A stretch of 64,000 nt of DNA from JBFMDN01 sp040753915 (GCA_040753915.1 JBFMDN010000014.1:33361-97360), one strand, 5' to 3'. Positions 17,065-26,425 are shown, numbered from the stretch's first letter. Numbers and translations are program-made. The notes: generated by a model not told the origin, from the sequence alone.

Positions 17065-19014
17065 ATGTTAAAGCAGCTTTTCAACGATTTGGAGAGGCGG
17101 CTCCCCCTTCAGAACGTGCTCGCTCGGCACGAGGGACTCTTTGGAAAGGACCTGGCGAATCAACCCAGGTTTACAGATGAGGCGTTCTCCGATCTCCTTC
17201 GGTTCCTGGAGGAAGGGGAACCTTCATATCAGGCGGTTGCGGTTCAGGCGGGAGTCAAGTGGACGGACTCGGCCCAGCGGGTCACCTTGAGGAATTCACT
17301 GCTGCGCCGCGGATTGCTTACCCCTTCTTGTTTGTGGGCATACAGGGAAGTACGAGGTAATGTCGAAGTCCTGTTCACGGATTACCCGAGCCCTGAGATG
17401 AAATTGATGCAGATCGTGCTGCTCAAAGAGGTCGAGCCGGTGCGGGCGATCCCCTATGTCATCGAGCATTTCTTGACCCGACGGGACGCAGCCGAGGAGA
17501 TCCGATCAGTCTCGAGACTGTGCGTGCTGCGGCTCCTGGATGCCGGTGTTGCCCCAGAAGTGGTGCGGACCCTCAGGGAGCGCTATCCGAGCGTAGAGAT
17601 TCTCAACCAGTGGCGGCCTGGCATACCTGGGCGACACGTGTCTCTGGATCCCACCTCCAATCCCGGCACCATCGACTTCCACCACCTGGTACGCTCCATC
17701 CATGATATGAGGGAGTTGTCGTCGCTGAGCAGGACCGTATACCTCCTGTCGCTGTTTTACATCCCTCTCTCGGAAAAACAGTGGAGGTCCCTTCTCCTGA
17801 GCCGAACCGACGAGCTCTTCTTTCAACGGCTGCGCTTAGCGGGAATGATTGAGTCCTTCAATGGGGGGTTCGTGCTTTCCTCCGAACAGTCCAAGCAGAC
17901 AATGGCGAGGACCTTCCTCTACGACTCCTATGCACCCGCCAAGGAATTGGTCAATCGTCACCTCAAGGATCGGCTCCGCGAAGAGCGAGAGAAAAAGATA
18001 AAGAGCACAGAACTGGATCGACAGGCACTGGAGGTGGTGCCCGACGGAATCATCTGTATAGACAGGACAGGGCTCCTCTATTACATGAACCGGGCAGCGG
18101 AAAACATGCTCCATGGGAATCCCTGGTTGCGGGACCGTCTCTTCGGGCAGGATTCCCTGGAAGACGCCCTGCGGCGGTACTCCCGGGAAGCGATCCTCTC
18201 ACGCATAAGCGCTTCATTGCATGATGACGCTGACTGCACCGAGCTTTTCGGAGACCGAGTTGCTCTTACGAACGGCGACAAGAGGTTTGAAGTAGAGCTG
18301 GGCCAACACGTCATTTTGATCAGGGATGCTACAGATCGATTTCTGATAGATCGAGAAATCGGCAAATTATATCGTCACGAGTTGAAAGCCGCACTCGATG
18401 TCATGGGAGTAGGAATTGAGACAGCTCGCACCCTCATTTCTGAGTCGAGGCAGGAAGAAGCCATCGAGTTCCTCGATCAGGTCGAAAAGAAACGACACGA
18501 CTTATTTTCAATGCTGGAAGAGAGAATTGACTTCATCAGGCTCCATTCGGACGCGTTCCGCATCAGGCCTTGCCTGGTGAATCTCAACCTGGTGGTGGAC
18601 CGCTGCGTTGCCAACTACCGGGACGCAGCATCGGTCAGGGGGGTCTCCATCGACTCCAATCATCTTCACACCCAGGCGGTCATGGTTCGAGGTGAAGAGC
18701 GATTTCTCGTCCGGGCGCTGGACAACCTCATCCGGAACGCGGTGAAGTTTACAAAAGAGAAGTCTGCCATAAAGATCGTCGTGGGGAGCGACAACATGGA
18801 AGCCTTCGTTCGTGTGGAGGACCAGGGGCCGGGCATACCCCATGAAAACCTGGGGAGCATCTTCAGGCTGGGCTTCACCACGGGCGGGGAGGGCAGGGGG
18901 CTCTACATGGCAAGGCGCATAGCCAAAGCCCATGGCGGCAGGATTGCAGCTCGAAGCAATCCCGGGAGCGGCGCCATCTTCACGTTCCGCATGCCGATGG
19001 CAGTGGAGGCATAG
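17065..19014 (+). CDS. histidine kinase with long uncharacterised N-terminal region
   Basis: A 649-residue, apparently soluble kinase with no transmembrane helix. Residues 1-310 resemble no domain I know. They are helical and Leu-rich and include a possible winged-helix-like piece (VAVQAGVKWTDSAQRVTLRNSLLRRGLL, read in parts). A PAS-like domain follows (about 320-430, GIICIDRTGLLYYMNRAAENML), then a phosphoacceptor helix (LYRHELKAALDVMGVG) and a GHKL ATPase (DNLIRNAVKFT, VEDQGPGIP, GRGLYMARRIAKAHGGRI). Its stop is immediately followed by the ATG of the receiver/kinase gene, so they are co-transcribed. The signal is unknown. Confidence 0.82.
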   Translation: MLKQLFNDLERRLPLQNVLARHEGLFGKDLANQPRFTDEAFSDLLRFLEEGEPSYQAVAVQAGVKWTDSAQRVTLRNSLLRRGLLTPSCLWAYREVRGNVEVLFTDYPSPEMKLMQIVLLKEVEPVRAIPYVIEHFLTRRDAAEEIRSVSRLCVLRLLDAGVAPEVVRTLRERYPSVEILNQWRPGIPGRHVSLDPTSNPGTIDFHHLVRSIHDMRELSSLSRTVYLLSLFYIPLSEKQWRSLLLSRTDELFFQRLRLAGMIESFNGGFVLSSEQSKQTMARTFLYDSYAPAKELVNRHLKDRLREEREKKIKSTELDRQALEVVPDGIICIDRTGLLYYMNRAAENMLHGNPWLRDRLFGQDSLEDALRRYSREAILSRISASLHDDADCTELFGDRVALTNGDKRFEVELGQHVILIRDATDRFLIDREIGKLYRHELKAALDVMGVGIETARTLISESRQEEAIEFLDQVEKKRHDLFSMLEERIDFIRLHSDAFRIRPCLVNLNLVVDRCVANYRDAASVRGVSIDSNHLHTQAVMVRGEERFLVRALDNLIRNAVKFTKEKSAIKIVVGSDNMEAFVRVEDQGPGIPHENLGSIFRLGFTTGGEGRGLYMARRIAKAHGGRIAARSNPGSGAIFTFRMPMAVEA

Positions 19015-20184
19015 ATGGATAGACCTCTGACCGTGCTCATCGCGGACGACGAAGACCTGGTGCGTCGACGCGTACGCATGATGCTGGGCGACAGATTCTG
19101 CGTAGATCAGGCGGAAACTGCACGCGGTGCACGCGAAGCCGCGCTCCGTGATTACGACGCCATCATGCTGGACATAATGTTTCCGGATGGGAACGGTATC
19201 GAGATCTGTAAGGAAATCAAGACATCAAAGGCGCACAGCACTGTGGTCATCTCCTCATCCATGGAGAGCGTGGACGCATGGAATGAAGCCTTTCAGGCAG
19301 GCGCGGATGGGTACCTGGAGAAGAGGGAGCTCTTGGTGCTGGACCCGAAAAAACTGGTCCTCATGATAGAGAACCTCGTAGAGCGTAATCGCCTCAGGCG
19401 CGCAGCGGAAGAGCTGAACGCACGGCAGGCGCGACTGCTCTCGATTCTTTCCCACGACGTGAGAGCACCCTTCCAGGCACTTCTGGGAACCATAGAGCTG
19501 CTCAAGAAAAGCAACGAGCTGCCTGCTGCGGCTGCAGCCAATATCGAAACGCTCCACCAGTGCGCCAAAGACCAGCTCTCATTCATCAACTCCCTGCTGG
19601 AGCTCCTCAGGCTCGAGTCAGGTCTGGTCTCCCTCCGCCTTACCCCCGTTGACATCAACCTGCCCATCCATCAAGCGGTCCAGAGCCTCCGTATCCTTGC
19701 GGAAAGGAAGGGTATCAGGCTGGAGACTGCGCTTGGAGAAGATCTCCCTCCAATAAACGGAGATCTGGGACGACTCAGCCAACTGGTTAGCAACCTCGTC
19801 GTCAATGCCATAAAATTCACCCATAGAGGAGGGAGCGTGCAGGTGACGACCGCGGGACAACAGCGAGACGGTAGAGATGGTGTTGAGCTGCGTGTGTCGG
19901 ACACTGGAATCGGGATACGGCCTGAAGAAATGGCCAAGCTATTCCAGCGATTTCACCGCGGACGAGAGACAGGGACTGACGGGGAGAAGGGGACAGGGTT
20001 GGGTCTGTCAATATGCAGAGAGATTGTGCAACTCCACGAGGGATCCCTGGAATTTGACTCGGACTTCCAGGCAGGAACCCTCGTTAAGGCCTGGTTTCCG
20101 GCACGGGACTCAAGTCAGCCGGTAGTATCAGGGATCGCCGACTGCCAGAAACAAACCGCTGATTCACGGCCTGCTCGCTGCTGA
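19015..20184 (+). CDS. response regulator/histidine kinase hybrid
   Basis: The receiver domain (residues 1-125) has the acidic pair DDED and phosphoacceptor Asp in MLDIMFPDGNG. It is followed by a HisKA domain (ARLLSILSHDVRAPFQALLG) and a GHKL ATPase (NLVVNAIKFTHRGG, VSDTGIGIRPEEM, GTGLGLSICREIVQLHEGS). It is soluble. The gene begins at the base after the upstream kinase stop, so the first kinase probably phosphorylates this receiver, which then controls its own kinase domain. The next step may be the RsbU-like phosphatase receiver encoded on the other strand. Confidence 0.87.
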   Translation: MDRPLTVLIADDEDLVRRRVRMMLGDRFCVDQAETARGAREAALRDYDAIMLDIMFPDGNGIEICKEIKTSKAHSTVVISSSMESVDAWNEAFQAGADGYLEKRELLVLDPKKLVLMIENLVERNRLRRAAEELNARQARLLSILSHDVRAPFQALLGTIELLKKSNELPAAAAANIETLHQCAKDQLSFINSLLELLRLESGLVSLRLTPVDINLPIHQAVQSLRILAERKGIRLETALGEDLPPINGDLGRLSQLVSNLVVNAIKFTHRGGSVQVTTAGQQRDGRDGVELRVSDTGIGIRPEEMAKLFQRFHRGRETGTDGEKGTGLGLSICREIVQLHEGSLEFDSDFQAGTLVKAWFPARDSSQPVVSGIADCQKQTADSRPARC

Positions 20185-20255
20185 TGGTGTGGCTTCGAGC
20201 CGCAATTGACTGAGACCGTGACTCGTGCTAGTTGATTCATATGGACAGTTGCACG

Positions 20256-20271
20256 TGGCGCACTTCTTGCT
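20256..20271 (+). promoter_or_regulatory. sigma-54 (-24/-12) promoter upstream of a lipoprotein gene
   Basis: TGGCGCACTTCTTGCT matches the sigma-54 consensus TGGCACG-N4-TTGCW at the GG and GC dinucleotides with correct 10-base spacing, plus TT before GC. It lies about 40 bases upstream of the putative lipoprotein start. The activator is not known. Confidence 0.55.
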
Positions 20272-20311
20272 TTTTGGGGTCACCGATCAGGAGCCGTGAC
20301 AGAGCATCCAG

Positions 20312-21016
20312 GTGGGCGGTGTTGAGAGAGTGCGGATAAGAGCCATCTTTCCGGTACGTAACAGAGCGTCTGACCGCGTGCTCGGACGGTGGGCGCGGTA
20401 TGGGCTGTGCTGTTCCGTAATCATGATACTGGGAATTCTCAGTGGGTGCGATCTTATGCCGAGCAAGCCGGAGGCGGTGTTCATCCTCTACAGGGATCGC
20501 ATGAAGTCCGAGAAAATTGACGAAGCCAGACAGCTCTTATCCGATCGATCCAGGGAGATGGTCGTTCGCCTGGAAAGGGAATACAGACTCAAGCAACTAC
20601 CCGAAGACCTTGCCCTGCTCAACATGCTGGACCCGGTCAGCCCGCCCCTGCTCTTGAAGGGTGAGCAGAATCAGGCGTTGATTCAGTTGCGGTGCCTCAA
20701 AGGCGGAATGAAGACCGTAACGATGGTGCGTCAGGAAGCAGATCTGCCGTGGAGAATCGAGATCGCGGACGATTTGAAGGCCCTAGAGGAATATCTCGGC
20801 GCCAAGAGCGCCCTTGACACGTTGCGCGAACAAGCCAGCGAATACGCGGCCTCTTGGAAAGCGTTTACGACGCAACTGGAACGAATTCAAGTGCCGCCGA
20901 CCGAACCGGCAAGAGAGTCCCCGGAGAAGAGCGTCCGCAATCCCATACGGGCCCGAGACCTGCCCCGAAAGGGCGCAGCACAAGCCAGATCCGAGCGCCT
21001 TCCCCAGAAGAGGTGA
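20312..21016 (+). CDS. putative lipoprotein of unknown function
   Basis: The frame opens at a GTG at 20312 and encodes up to 234 residues. A lipoprotein signal is visible (CCSVIMILGILSGC, lipobox LSGC, Cys near residue 46). The start is uncertain because no ribosome site is clear, and a later GTG is possible. The mature region begins DLMPSKPEAVFILYRDRMKSE and has the feel of DUF4878/nuclear-transport-factor-like lipoproteins (helix, LLSDRSREMV, then beta strands), but I cannot name a family. The C-terminus is basic and low complexity. A sigma-54 promoter lies just upstream. Confidence 0.65.
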   Translation: MGGVERVRIRAIFPVRNRASDRVLGRWARYGLCCSVIMILGILSGCDLMPSKPEAVFILYRDRMKSEKIDEARQLLSDRSREMVVRLEREYRLKQLPEDLALLNMLDPVSPPLLLKGEQNQALIQLRCLKGGMKTVTMVRQEADLPWRIEIADDLKALEEYLGAKSALDTLREQASEYAASWKAFTTQLERIQVPPTEPARESPEKSVRNPIRARDLPRKGAAQARSERLPQKR

Positions 21017-21129
21017 TCCTTGTCCGCTGACTGACGTGGTGCAGGGAGCAAATGAGAAAAACTGTGTTCAGGGGACCGGTGGAGCCAGAAACCGAGATCC
21101 TGAACACAGATGTAGGTTGTATCTCAGGC

Positions 21130-21444
21130 CTAGTACCATGCTACCGACGGCTTGCAAACAGGGGCGCAAGGCGGAGGACAGGCAGGTGGCGGACAAATCA
21201 TGGGCCCACAATAGGGCATCATGGGCTGGGGTTTACACTTCGTAATCTTCTGGGGCATTGGGGGAGGAGAGGGTGCTCCCATGGGCATCATTGCCATGGG
21301 CTGGCATCCACCCGGAGGGCAGACGGCACCAGGCATTCCGTGGTCCGGAAATGCTCCCGCGCCTCCGAAGAAGGTATGTCCGACCGAGATACCCAGTGCC
21401 AGAATGAGGACTACGCTAAGACCAACTGCTGATACTCTAACCAT
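21130..21444 (-). CDS. small secreted Cys/Pro/Met-rich protein
   Basis: The ATG at 21444 follows AAGGAG, giving 104 residues. A signal peptide (MVRVSAVGLSVVLILALGIS) leads into a mature part rich in Gly, Pro, Met and Cys: CPPGGCQPMAMMPMGAP, then CKPQPMMPYCGPMICPPP and ACPPPCAPVCKP. Repeated Cys and Met in a flexible Pro-rich chain suggests periplasmic or surface metal binding (Cu or Hg), but no family is recognised. The stop lies about 110 bases beyond the convergent end of the lipoprotein gene. Confidence 0.65.
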   Translation of the reverse strand: MVRVSAVGLSVVLILALGISVGHTFFGGAGAFPDHGMPGAVCPPGGCQPMAMMPMGAPSPPPMPQKITKCKPQPMMPYCGPMICPPPACPPPCAPVCKPSVAWY

Positions 21445-21823
21445 CCCCGACTCCTTCTGAGATCTATGGAGATAATTTCTCATCCAATTCTTGCAAGTGC
21501 TGGAATTAACGGTCCTACTATAGCAAAGTCTTCCAACGCTGTCAATAAAATCGAGAAAAAATGTTGCACTGATGAAGACTATTGAGAATCATTGTACCCA
21601 TTCAGCATCTAGCATGCTGATATCATAATGAATAACCAGTCAGCCAGCACCTGGGCAAGGGCCGTTCCATCGTCCTTCACCGACGGCTTGACCGTCGCCC
21701 GCGGGCATGGTATCCGTACCACCAGAGTAGCGCGGCGGGTCAACTGCAAGTCCGTGTCGAAAATCGTTCGCGCGGGTACTTGTCCGTCTGCCGAGCGTCG
21801 GTCCGAACCTCAAGGGAGGAGAG
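21445..21823. other. divergent intergenic region with a 7-5-7 inverted repeat
   Basis: No gene is supported. TCAGCAT (21602-21608) and ATGCTGA (21614-21620) form an inverted repeat with a 5-base spacer. It could be a regulator site for the downstream gene at 21824 or the divergent small secreted protein gene. Confidence 0.4.
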
Positions 21824-22294
21824 ATGTTCTCGGAATTGGTCAACACGCGGGACGCGGCCTTCATCCTCGATCTGAAGGAGACGGAGTTGGCCGAGATCGT
21901 GGCCAGTGATCAGGTCAGGCCAGCGAGCAGTGATCGCAACGGGGATCTTTTTCTTGTGAGGGACCTCGCGATGCTCAAGCTCGCGCGGATCATCGAGAGC
22001 CTCGGGGTCGATCGCGCTAAAGCCCTTCGCTATTCGGAAGCCGTGTTGGCTCAGAGGCTGTCTACCCACGACAAGAACGCGCTCGATTGGGTCGAAAACG
22101 AGACACAGGAGCTGTTCTGCTTGATTTCCGACGGCCAGCTCGCCCGAATATTCCTGAGGAACAAGGAGGATTCCAAGGAAATGGATGTGGGTGCTGTGAA
22201 GCCGGTGCTCTTACCAACCACCAGGAGCGAGGTCAACGTCTTTCGGGCAATCAGACCCGTGTTGTTACGGGCGATCCAAGTGCTTAGCCAATGA
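21824..22294 (+). CDS. hypothetical cytosolic protein, possible MerR-like N-terminus
   Basis: GGGAGGAG precedes the ATG. The 156-residue product has no signal peptide or membrane helix. Its first half (VNTRDAAFILDLKETELAEIVAS, then RNGDLFLVRDLAMLKLARIIESLGV) looks like a MerR/AlpA-type helix-turn-helix with a following helix that reads a condition from the sequence around it. The second half is helical with no clear match. It may be a small DNA-binding protein. No functional partner is adjacent. Confidence 0.6.
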   Translation: MFSELVNTRDAAFILDLKETELAEIVASDQVRPASSDRNGDLFLVRDLAMLKLARIIESLGVDRAKALRYSEAVLAQRLSTHDKNALDWVENETQELFCLISDGQLARIFLRNKEDSKEMDVGAVKPVLLPTTRSEVNVFRAIRPVLLRAIQVLSQ

Positions 22295-22443
22295 AGACGA
22301 GGACGCGGCCAGGGAATTATACAAGGCGCTCCTACAAAGCAACACACGGGCAAAGGACAGCCGCCGCGACGAAATGAAGGCAAGTAAGGCTCGCCACGTC
22401 ATTGGAACGTCATCGCGCCGAGCATGATAGATGGACCTCGGCC

Positions 22444-22740
22444 TCAGCGGGGAAGGACGCACTCCTTGAGCTCGATGACCCGCATTACCGAATGAAGCCT
22501 CTTCTTGATCTCCGCCTTGCGAAGCTTATAATTCCTGATGCGATCAATGCTTCCGGCTTCGATAGCCGATCCTAGCACAGTGTCGACGGTCTTGAGGTCT
22601 TCCTGGCACGTTTCGGCGATTCTGACCAGCTCGGGGCAATTCTTTACCGTCAGGTCCTCCGCGGGGCAAGAACCGGCGAGGACAAGGAGGGGCACAAGAG
22701 TGACCAGCGAAGCAATGAGGTAACGAATCTGCACAGGCAC
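22444..22740 (-). CDS. small secreted hypothetical protein
   Basis: A GTG start preceded by AGGAGAC gives 98 residues with a signal peptide (YLIASLVTLVPLLVLAGSCPA). The mature part has cysteines in NCPEL, TCQED and ECVLP and a helical, basic character (NYKLRKAEIKKRLHSVMRVI). The cysteines could form disulfides in the periplasm. No family is recognised. It is read away from the glycosyltransferase gene region on the same strand, separated by about 190 bases. Confidence 0.55.
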   Translation of the reverse strand: MPVQIRYLIASLVTLVPLLVLAGSCPAEDLTVKNCPELVRIAETCQEDLKTVDTVLGSAIEAGSIDRIRNYKLRKAEIKKRLHSVMRVIELKECVLPR

Positions 22741-22926
22741 CGTTCGGTCTCCTCGAGAGGAATATGTGTCCTCCCATTTATCTTATTTTACCGAGATGAT
22801 GGCATCCCAGTCGCGATCCTTATATCATAAAAAACTGGTAACTCAATGAAAATTAGTATCGAATTACAGGATAACCTCGACTGCGGCCATGCAAGCCGCC
22901 GGCGCGGGGATACCATTCAGTACGCG

Positions 22927-24102
22927 TCACGTATAGGTTGAACCCCGCCAGTCTATGCCGCGGCGGAAAACGATTGCGAACAACGCTGTCGCGGCGACCC
23001 ATACACTGATGGCTATCCCTAGGGGAGCTGATAAACCATACCAACAGCTTCCCCCTTCATCCCGAACAACGAATCCGTAGGGAATCATGACCATGACTGA
23101 GGCCGCGGTAGAAAGGGCAGTGAGAGCCAGGAGAGGCCACGTCTGGTAGCCCGAGAACAGTGAGAGCACTGCGAAGATGTTCACCGCAAAGAGAACAGTG
23201 AGAGCTACGTAGTTGGTGAACAGCCTGAAGACGAGGGGGATGCTCCTCTCCAGTCCTCCGTAGAATGTCCGCTTCCAGAAGCGGCAGACCTCGGAAAGAC
23301 CTGAGAAAGGCACCGTCCTCACAAGGTGGCGGGCGCGCATCACATGGAGGTTCAAGCCCTTGGCTTTTACCGATTTGCTCAGGGCGATATCCTCGGTAAT
23401 CTCTGCCCTGAAGTTCTCCCATGTTCCTACGCGTTCGTACGCTTCTTTGGTGATAAGAATGAAGCATCCGGACGCGAGGGCGCCTGGCTTCCCGGGGTCG
23501 TTGACTACTTTGGGCGGATAAACCGAGGACAAGCCCAGGGCGAGATGAGGGTAGACGGCATTTTCGCTGAATCGCCGCTCCTTGAATTGGGGGTAGAGGC
23601 TGAGCATATGGAGCTTGTTCCGAATCAGGTGGTTGACTGCGCGGCATATGGCTGTCGGATCCAGGTCCGTATCCGCATCGGAAAACAGAAACAGATCCCC
23701 TGAGGCGAGCCTCGCTCCTGCAAACAATGCATGGGTCTTCCCTGTCCATCCAGCAGGCAAGTGGGTAACGGAGAGGTATCTGACACGGGGATCCTCCCGG
23801 GCTATCCGTTCGATTATCTCCGGAGTGCGGTCAGAGCTTCTGTCGTTAACGATTATGATCTCGAGGTTTGGGTACTCGCTGTTTTGTACGGATTGCAGCG
23901 CGCTTTCGATATGATCCTCTTCGTCTTTGGCCGGAATGACGAGAGATACGAGAGGGACGGTCTCCGGATCGCAGACCTTTCCTGCCGGCTCCAGTTCCTG
24001 CTCTTGCCCCAACGACCTGATAAGGAGAAGGTTCATACGGATCAGCTCTATGATCACTACAGCAACAAACACCAGTGCAGCCCACAAGGCCCATGTCGAC
24101 AA
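22927..24102 (-). CDS. membrane glycosyltransferase family 2 (HpnB/CrtQ-like)
   Basis: The 391-residue protein has an N-terminal membrane helix (WALWAALVFVAVVIIELIRM), a GT2 catalytic domain and three to four C-terminal helices (about 285-380). Catalytic features are SLVIPAKDEEDHIESALQSV, IIIVNDRSSDRT, the DxD-type SDADTDLDP and the acceptor-base ED in AEITEDIALS. The PAGWTGKTHAL segment resembles the family of hopanoid- and carotenoid-associated transferases (HpnB, CrtQ). It would transfer a sugar from a nucleotide donor to a lipid at the inner membrane. No hopanoid or carotenoid genes are next to it, so the acceptor is open. Confidence 0.8.
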   Translation of the reverse strand: MSTWALWAALVFVAVVIIELIRMNLLLIRSLGQEQELEPAGKVCDPETVPLVSLVIPAKDEEDHIESALQSVQNSEYPNLEIIIVNDRSSDRTPEIIERIAREDPRVRYLSVTHLPAGWTGKTHALFAGARLASGDLFLFSDADTDLDPTAICRAVNHLIRNKLHMLSLYPQFKERRFSENAVYPHLALGLSSVYPPKVVNDPGKPGALASGCFILITKEAYERVGTWENFRAEITEDIALSKSVKAKGLNLHVMRARHLVRTVPFSGLSEVCRFWKRTFYGGLERSIPLVFRLFTNYVALTVLFAVNIFAVLSLFSGYQTWPLLALTALSTAASVMVMIPYGFVVRDEGGSCWYGLSAPLGIAISVWVAATALFAIVFRRGIDWRGSTYT

Positions 24103-24320
24103 GACGCTTTACCTCTCTTGTGATCTCTTGCACGTTCCTGAGGGAATCACAAATAGAGCCAGACATCCGGTGGCCTGGCACGAAAGGAACGGGATTTCGA
24201 ATCAGGCACCACGGAAAAAATGGTAGGAAACAACATGCTGCTTCTCGTTGAGATTGGTTCAATGGTGCCAGTGTCCGGCCGGCACAGGAGTGGAATGTTC
24301 GGAATCTTTGAGCACGGGGG

Positions 24321-24944
24321 TCAGTTCGTCGATTTGCCCTCGGGGAGGAAGCCACCCCCAAACAGCTTTTGGGCCATGGCATAATCCTGGCGAGCTAGAT
24401 CGGGCTTGTTCATCTGCTCATGTATCGTTGCCCGAAGTCTATAGGCGTCGGCCAAGCGGGGGTCCAGCTTTATCGCGGCGGATATGTACGCGTTGGCCTC
24501 CGAGAAATACCCCTGTCTCATGAGGTCGTTTCCTCTGGCCAAGTGTTCGGTGGCCCGGCTGGGGTCCTCGTCGTAGACCATAGCTTCTTCCCGTGAAAAG
24601 TCGCTTTCTCCTGATGTGTTCCAGGCTGAAACGGCAAAGAAATACAACTTTCCAGGATCCAAGCCCGAAACGACTACCGACTCTGACCGTACATCTGCCA
24701 TTCTACGATACTGTCTTCGATCCGGTCCCCAGAAGACCGTGTAATGGGAAACCCCTGGCAAACGGTCCCACGACACCTGTACCCCCTCGGCAACCAGCTC
24801 TACACGAAGATTCTCTGGCGGGGGAGGTAGACCGGCTTCCTTCTGCCCGGAGCCACTGCACCATATCAGCACCGAAGACAACAACATCAATGCCAGAAAT
24901 AGCAATGTTGCTCGAAACCGATTCATTCTATACCTCGAAAACAT
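24321..24944 (-). CDS. exported protein with fibronectin type III and TPR-like repeats
   Basis: Up to 207 residues starting with an export signal (RATLLFLALMLLSSVLIW). A Cys follows that could be lipidated, although Trp just before it is not a standard lipobox. Residues about 40-125 form a fibronectin type III domain (PPPENLRVELVAEGVQVSWD, YTVFWGPD, FAVSAWNTSGESDFS). Residues about 130-200 form two TPR-like helical pairs (ARGNDLMRQGYFSEANAYIS, ADAYRLRATIHEQMNKPDLA). Both domains mediate protein contacts. An ATG at 24926 is an alternative start. The function is unknown. Confidence 0.7.
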   Translation of the reverse strand: MFSRYRMNRFRATLLFLALMLLSSVLIWCSGSGQKEAGLPPPPENLRVELVAEGVQVSWDRLPGVSHYTVFWGPDRRQYRRMADVRSESVVVSGLDPGKLYFFAVSAWNTSGESDFSREEAMVYDEDPSRATEHLARGNDLMRQGYFSEANAYISAAIKLDPRLADAYRLRATIHEQMNKPDLARQDYAMAQKLFGGGFLPEGKSTN

Positions 24945-25096
24945 TCAGCGTCAGCTCCTCTGGCGAGGAACATGAATGCCGGCCGTAACCGTTCATCAAT
25001 TAAGCCGCTCTGGGACATGGTCATTGTCACAAGTCCACCGCCCGATTATTGCCGCTGAAGACAGCAATTGCAATCACTTTTTTCACTTCAGGTGGC

Positions 25097-26425
25097 TCAC
25101 GGGTTAAGCCCAAGCCGCTTCAGCTTGCGCCAGAGAGTTGTCTTGTTAATGCCAAGCTCTCTCGCTGTGGCGAGCTTCTTTCCACCATTTCGCGCCAGAG
25201 TTTCCATGATAACGCGCGCTTCGATCCCTGCCAACGTTCCCCCCTGTTGGGAGACATCGAGACTGCTGCCTGCCTTGAGGGGTTCAGGCAAGTGTGGGAT
25301 GTCGATCAGGCCCCCGCGGCACAGAATGAATGCATGCTCGATTGTGTTCTCCAGCTCCCGAATGTTGCCCGGCCAATCGTAGGCCATGAACGCGGAAAGG
25401 GCTTCGCTGGTAAGACCGGTAATGTCTTTACCCTTGATTCGGCTCAACCGATCGATGAAATGTTGTGCTAGCAGGGGGACGTCTTCCATACGCTCCCGCA
25501 ATGGTGGAAGGGAGAGCTTGAAAACTCGTATCCGGTAATAGAGATCTTCCCGAAAAAGACCTGCTTCCACGAGCTGCTTCAAATCCTTATTGGTAGCGGC
25601 CAAGACTCTGACATCCGCTTGAACGGTCTGGGTTCCCCCCAGCAACTCGAAGGTCTTCTCCTGAAGTACTCTCAGCAGCCGCACTTGCAGGGCAGGGGTG
25701 ACGTCTCCGATCTCATCCAGGAATATCGTGCCGCCGGCCGCTTGCGCAAAACGGCCGGGCTTGTCTCGCCTTGCGTCCGTGAACGCGCCGGCCTTGTATC
25801 CGAACAATTCCGATTCAAGCAGAGTGTCGGGTATGGCTCCGCAGTTCACCGTGATAAGAGGGTTGGCTGCCCTCGCGGAGAGATTGTGAATTGCTTTGGC
25901 GAGCAACTCCTTTCCCGTTCCACTCTCTCCCTCCAAAAGGATGGTGCTGTCGCTCATTGCCACGTCGGGCAGGATGGCGAATATCTCTTGCATGCGCTGG
26001 TTCTTCGACAGCATGTCTTCGAACGTGAACGACTTTTGGACTTCTTTCCGAAGGGTCTCGACTACAGTCAGATCGCGGAAGGTCTCCACGCCTCCTACAA
26101 GCTTGCCGGTCTTATCCTTCAACATCGATGTGCTTATGCTTATGGGAACGCGCGCCCCATCGGCGCGAACAACGTAGATCGCTTGATTGACCACGGGGTT
26201 GCCCGTGCGAACACTCTGCTTGAGCGCACACTCCCCCTCGCATATTTCCGCGCGAAACACCTCGCAGCACGGACGACCTATGGCCTCGTCTACGGGGACT
26301 CCGGTAATCTCCTGAGCGGCTCTATTGAACGAGGTGATCACGAAGTCCTCATCCACGGTGAAGACCCCGTCCGCTACGCTATCCAGGATCATCTGTATCT
26401 GTTCCGAAGTTAAATGTGTCTCCAT
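25097..26425 (-). CDS. PAS-containing sigma-54-dependent transcriptional activator
   Basis: The 442-residue activator has an N-terminal PAS domain (1-125) with a cysteine group RPCCEVFRAEICEGECAL (C53, C54, C62, C66), which suggests a redox, heme or Fe-S input. The AAA+ domain follows with Walker A GESGTGKE (166-173), a GAFTDA loop (213-218, where GAFTGA is standard) and FLDEIGD. A Fis-type helix-turn-helix ends the protein (ATARELGINKTTLWRKLKRL). It would activate sigma-54 RNA polymerase at unknown promoters. No receiver domain is present, so sensing is direct. Confidence 0.92.
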   Translation of the reverse strand: METHLTSEQIQMILDSVADGVFTVDEDFVITSFNRAAQEITGVPVDEAIGRPCCEVFRAEICEGECALKQSVRTGNPVVNQAIYVVRADGARVPISISTSMLKDKTGKLVGGVETFRDLTVVETLRKEVQKSFTFEDMLSKNQRMQEIFAILPDVAMSDSTILLEGESGTGKELLAKAIHNLSARAANPLITVNCGAIPDTLLESELFGYKAGAFTDARRDKPGRFAQAAGGTIFLDEIGDVTPALQVRLLRVLQEKTFELLGGTQTVQADVRVLAATNKDLKQLVEAGLFREDLYYRIRVFKLSLPPLRERMEDVPLLAQHFIDRLSRIKGKDITGLTSEALSAFMAYDWPGNIRELENTIEHAFILCRGGLIDIPHLPEPLKAGSSLDVSQQGGTLAGIEARVIMETLARNGGKKLATARELGINKTTLWRKLKRLGLNP

